Assembly (NCBI GenBank): GCA_030624355.1
Contig: JAUXKG010000135.1
Location: 1-6,883, forward strand
DNA from: Acidobacteriota bacterium
Lineage (GTDB): Bacteria > Acidobacteriota > UBA6911 > RPQK01 > JADFOI01
Direction of reading: 5' to 3'
DNA length: 6,883 bases
Part shown: positions 5,789 to 6,883 of the stretch, piece by piece
Numbering within the stretch: position 1 is the first letter of the stretch
How the letters are laid out: each line of letters begins with the position of its first letter
Made by a program: the position numbers and the translations under genes
Notes under the pieces: generated by a model
Told to the model about the DNA's origin: nothing
The model's database searches: none
What the model saw: the letters and a program-made list of their open reading frames with translations, nothing else

Positions 5789-6381
5789 TTCTGCCTCGGG
5801 CGGCCACCCTTCTGATCACCATTTTGGTCATTCCGGATACCGCTCTGGGACACGGTTCAATTGAAGGGGTCGGTGATTTCTACAGCGGGATGCTGCATCC
5901 ATTGCTGGTACCGGCTCACGTCCTAACTCTTGTCGGACTGGGGCTCTTGCTGGGCCAGCAGGGACTGTCCCATTCACAGGTAGCCTTCCCCACCTTTGTG
6001 CTCATGCTCGCGATAGGCCTGATTCTGGCAGGATTCCAAATAGCTCCTCCTCCAATTCCGGCTTTGCTGATCATCCCTGCGCTGACTGGAGTCCTGGTTG
6101 CAGCGGCACCAGAGGTGAAGGTCTCTATCAGTGTGATCATGGCGGCCGGAGCCGGGTTGGTTTTGGGACTGGATTCGACACCGGAGACTCTGGCTACTCG
6201 CGCCAGGATCATGACGTTGCTTGGCACGGGAATCGGAGCCGGTGCGGGACTGGTCTATATGACTGGACTGGGCGAATTTCTCAAGAAATATTGGCAAGGA
6301 ATTCCGGCACGTGTCTTAGGCTCTTGGATTGCGGCCAGCTCTCTTTTGGTTCTGGCTCTCGCCTCGGTTGGTAAGATGTAA
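5785..6381 (+). CDS. Second HupE/UreJ-like membrane protein, metal motifs degenerate
   Basis: A 198-residue protein that starts at an ATG overlapping the TGA of the first HupE gene (ATGA, 5785-5788), so it is very likely translated by coupling; no strong ribosome site is seen. The same frame is open far upstream, but that part lies inside the first gene in another phase and gives a Cys/Arg-rich, non-protein-like sequence. It has a signal peptide ending about residue 22 (DTALG before H23), then GMLHPLLVPAHVLTLVGLGLLLG (35-57), which parallels the HPLLGWDHVAAMVAVGLWG segment of its neighbour. Here the Asp of Hx5DH is Ala (H38, A44, H45), and the FHGxAHGxE motif is absent; the equivalent helix reads GLVLGLDSTPE (124-134). 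About six membrane helices are retained. It is probably a diverged duplicate serving as partner subunit, or a protein with altered specificity. Confidence 0.78.
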   Translation: MILPRAATLLITILVIPDTALGHGSIEGVGDFYSGMLHPLLVPAHVLTLVGLGLLLGQQGLSHSQVAFPTFVLMLAIGLILAGFQIAPPPIPALLIIPALTGVLVAAAPEVKVSISVIMAAGAGLVLGLDSTPETLATRARIMTLLGTGIGAGAGLVYMTGLGEFLKKYWQGIPARVLGSWIAASSLLVLALASVGKM

Positions 6382-6422
6382 CCGGGAGTGCCTTCTCAAC
6401 CTTCCGTTGCGCCTGTGCTTAG

Positions 6423-6548
6423 CCCGCATTTCTCACACTGGCTCGTAGCGAGGAGTCTCAGGCGCCGCCCTGACAAGGCCTGCTGAGCGAAACGCAGGCA
6501 GGGCGGATGGATGAGGCTCCGCAGTAGAGGGAGTGTGAGAAATGCGGG
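6423..6548. repeat. 126-bp nested palindromic element (MITE-like or large hairpin)
   Basis: The ends are a perfect 17-bp inverted repeat: CCCGCATTTCTCACACT at 6423-6439 and its complement at 6532-6548. Inside are further arms in nested order: GGAGTCTCA (6452-6460) with TGAGGCTCC (6512-6520, one G-T pair), CCGCCCT (6465-6471) with AGGGCGG (6500-6506), and GCCTGC (6478-6483) with GCAGGC (6494-6499), around a GCGAAACGC tip (6487-6495). The whole unit can fold into one long hairpin on either strand. The flanks TTAG (6419-6422) and TCAG (6549-6552) resemble an imperfect 4-bp target duplication. It contains no gene. It looks like a non-autonomous transposed repeat; as RNA it might also end or stabilise the HupE transcript, whose stop is 41 nt upstream. 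Confidence 0.8.
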
Positions 6549-6588
6549 TCAGTTGGCCAGCCAGAATTCGACCTCGTCCAGTCGGCCC

Positions 6589-6616
6589 TGGACAATCCTC
6601 AAGTCTGAGCTATATT
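6589..6616 (+). promoter_or_regulatory. Sigma70-type promoter for the luciferase-like oxidoreductase gene
   Basis: TGGACA (6589-6594) and TATATT (6611-6616) are 16 nt apart, and each matches consensus at five of six positions. This is the best promoter in the window. Transcription would begin near 6623, giving a leader of about 23 nt that carries AGGGAG (6636-6641) 4 nt before the ATG at 6646. It lies outside, and 40 nt downstream of, the palindromic element. Confidence 0.55.
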
Positions 6617-6645
6617 CTTCACAGCCTCGGCAATCAGGGAGTGGC

Positions 6646-6883
6646 ATGCACAGTCCGCAAGTAAAGTTCGGCCTCAGCCTTTCCAACCGGGCACTCCAGT
6701 TCGGCTGGACCACCCTGGAGGAGTTTCTAAGTACCGCAAGGTTTGCCGAGAAGTCAGGCAAGTTTCACAGCCTCTGGGTGGGAGACAATCTCCTGTCCAA
6801 GCCCAGGCCGGAGTCGATCGTGGTGCTCTCGGCCCTGGCCACCCAAACCCAGAAGATGAAGCTGGGCACCATCTGCTTTGCCA
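6646..6883 (+). CDS. Luciferase-like (LLM class) flavin-dependent oxidoreductase, 3'-truncated
   Basis: The first 79 residues of a protein that runs off the window. The ATG at 6646 has AGGGAG just upstream and a good promoter 30 nt before it. The sequence fits the start of the bacterial luciferase TIM barrel: strand 1 VKFGLSLSN (6-14), helix 1 TLEEFLSTARFAEKSGKFHS (23-42, where many relatives read AEELGFDS), strand 2 SLWVGDNLL (42-50, parallel to the usual W-x-x-D-H), and RPESIVVLSALATQTQKMKLGTICF (54-78), the classic 'P...L..LA..T..i.LGT' segment. Family members use reduced FMN or F420 to oxidise diverse substrates. Which cofactor applies cannot be decided from this fragment. It is probably the first gene of its own transcript. 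Confidence 0.85.
   Translation, partial: MHSPQVKFGLSLSNRALQFGWTTLEEFLSTARFAEKSGKFHSLWVGDNLLSKPRPESIVVLSALATQTQKMKLGTICFA

Noticed and set aside
6549..6761. 70-codon frame on the minus strand
   Set aside because: It overlaps the promoter and the start of the well-supported LLM gene and has no recognisable features.

Overview
This is a bacterial window with tightly packed genes and strong Shine-Dalgarno sites (AAGGAGG, AGGAGG, GGAGG). It holds nine protein genes, two of them cut by the window edges, and no rRNA, tRNA or CRISPR array that I can see. The host cannot be assigned firmly. GC content looks moderate to high, start codons include TTG, and two proteins have Sec-type signal peptides. 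The mixture of a GMC oxidoreductase, a DUF2585 protein, a HupE pair and a luciferase-like oxidoreductase would fit an environmental Gram-negative-type bacterium, but that is only an inference.

Layout. (1) 2-607, +: 3' part of a SAM-dependent methyltransferase. (2) 692-1282, -: short SDR-like protein lacking the catalytic Tyr and Lys, convergent with the methyltransferase. (3) 1283-1549: divergent intergenic region with a sigma70-like promoter candidate pointing right. (4) 1550-4600, +: three close genes, a GMC-family FAD oxidoreductase with a four-Cys cluster, a COG0701/ArsP-type permease, and a DUF2585 membrane protein. The gaps are 29 and 4 nt, so they are probably one transcript. (5) 4646-5047, -: unrecognised 133-residue protein. 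(6) 5195-6381, +: two HupE/UreJ-type membrane proteins joined by an ATGA overlap. The first has complete nickel-transporter motifs and the second has a degenerate set. (7) 6382-6645: intergenic region with a 126-bp nested palindromic element (17-bp perfect terminal inverted repeats) and a good sigma70-like promoter. (8) 6646-6883, +: 5' part of a luciferase-like (LLM) flavin-dependent oxidoreductase.

How the genes may work together. Two gene groups contain membrane proteins from metal-linked families: the COG0701 permease, from a family of As/Cu/Zn exporters and related permeases, and the HupE pair, for Ni or Co entry. No hydrogenase, urease or cobalamin gene is in view, so the HupE substrate is unproven. 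The oxidoreductases at either end (GMC, SDR, LLM) have no shared pathway visible here. The items most worth a second look are the palindromic element, the HupE pair with its degenerate partner, and the GMC-permease-DUF2585 cluster.
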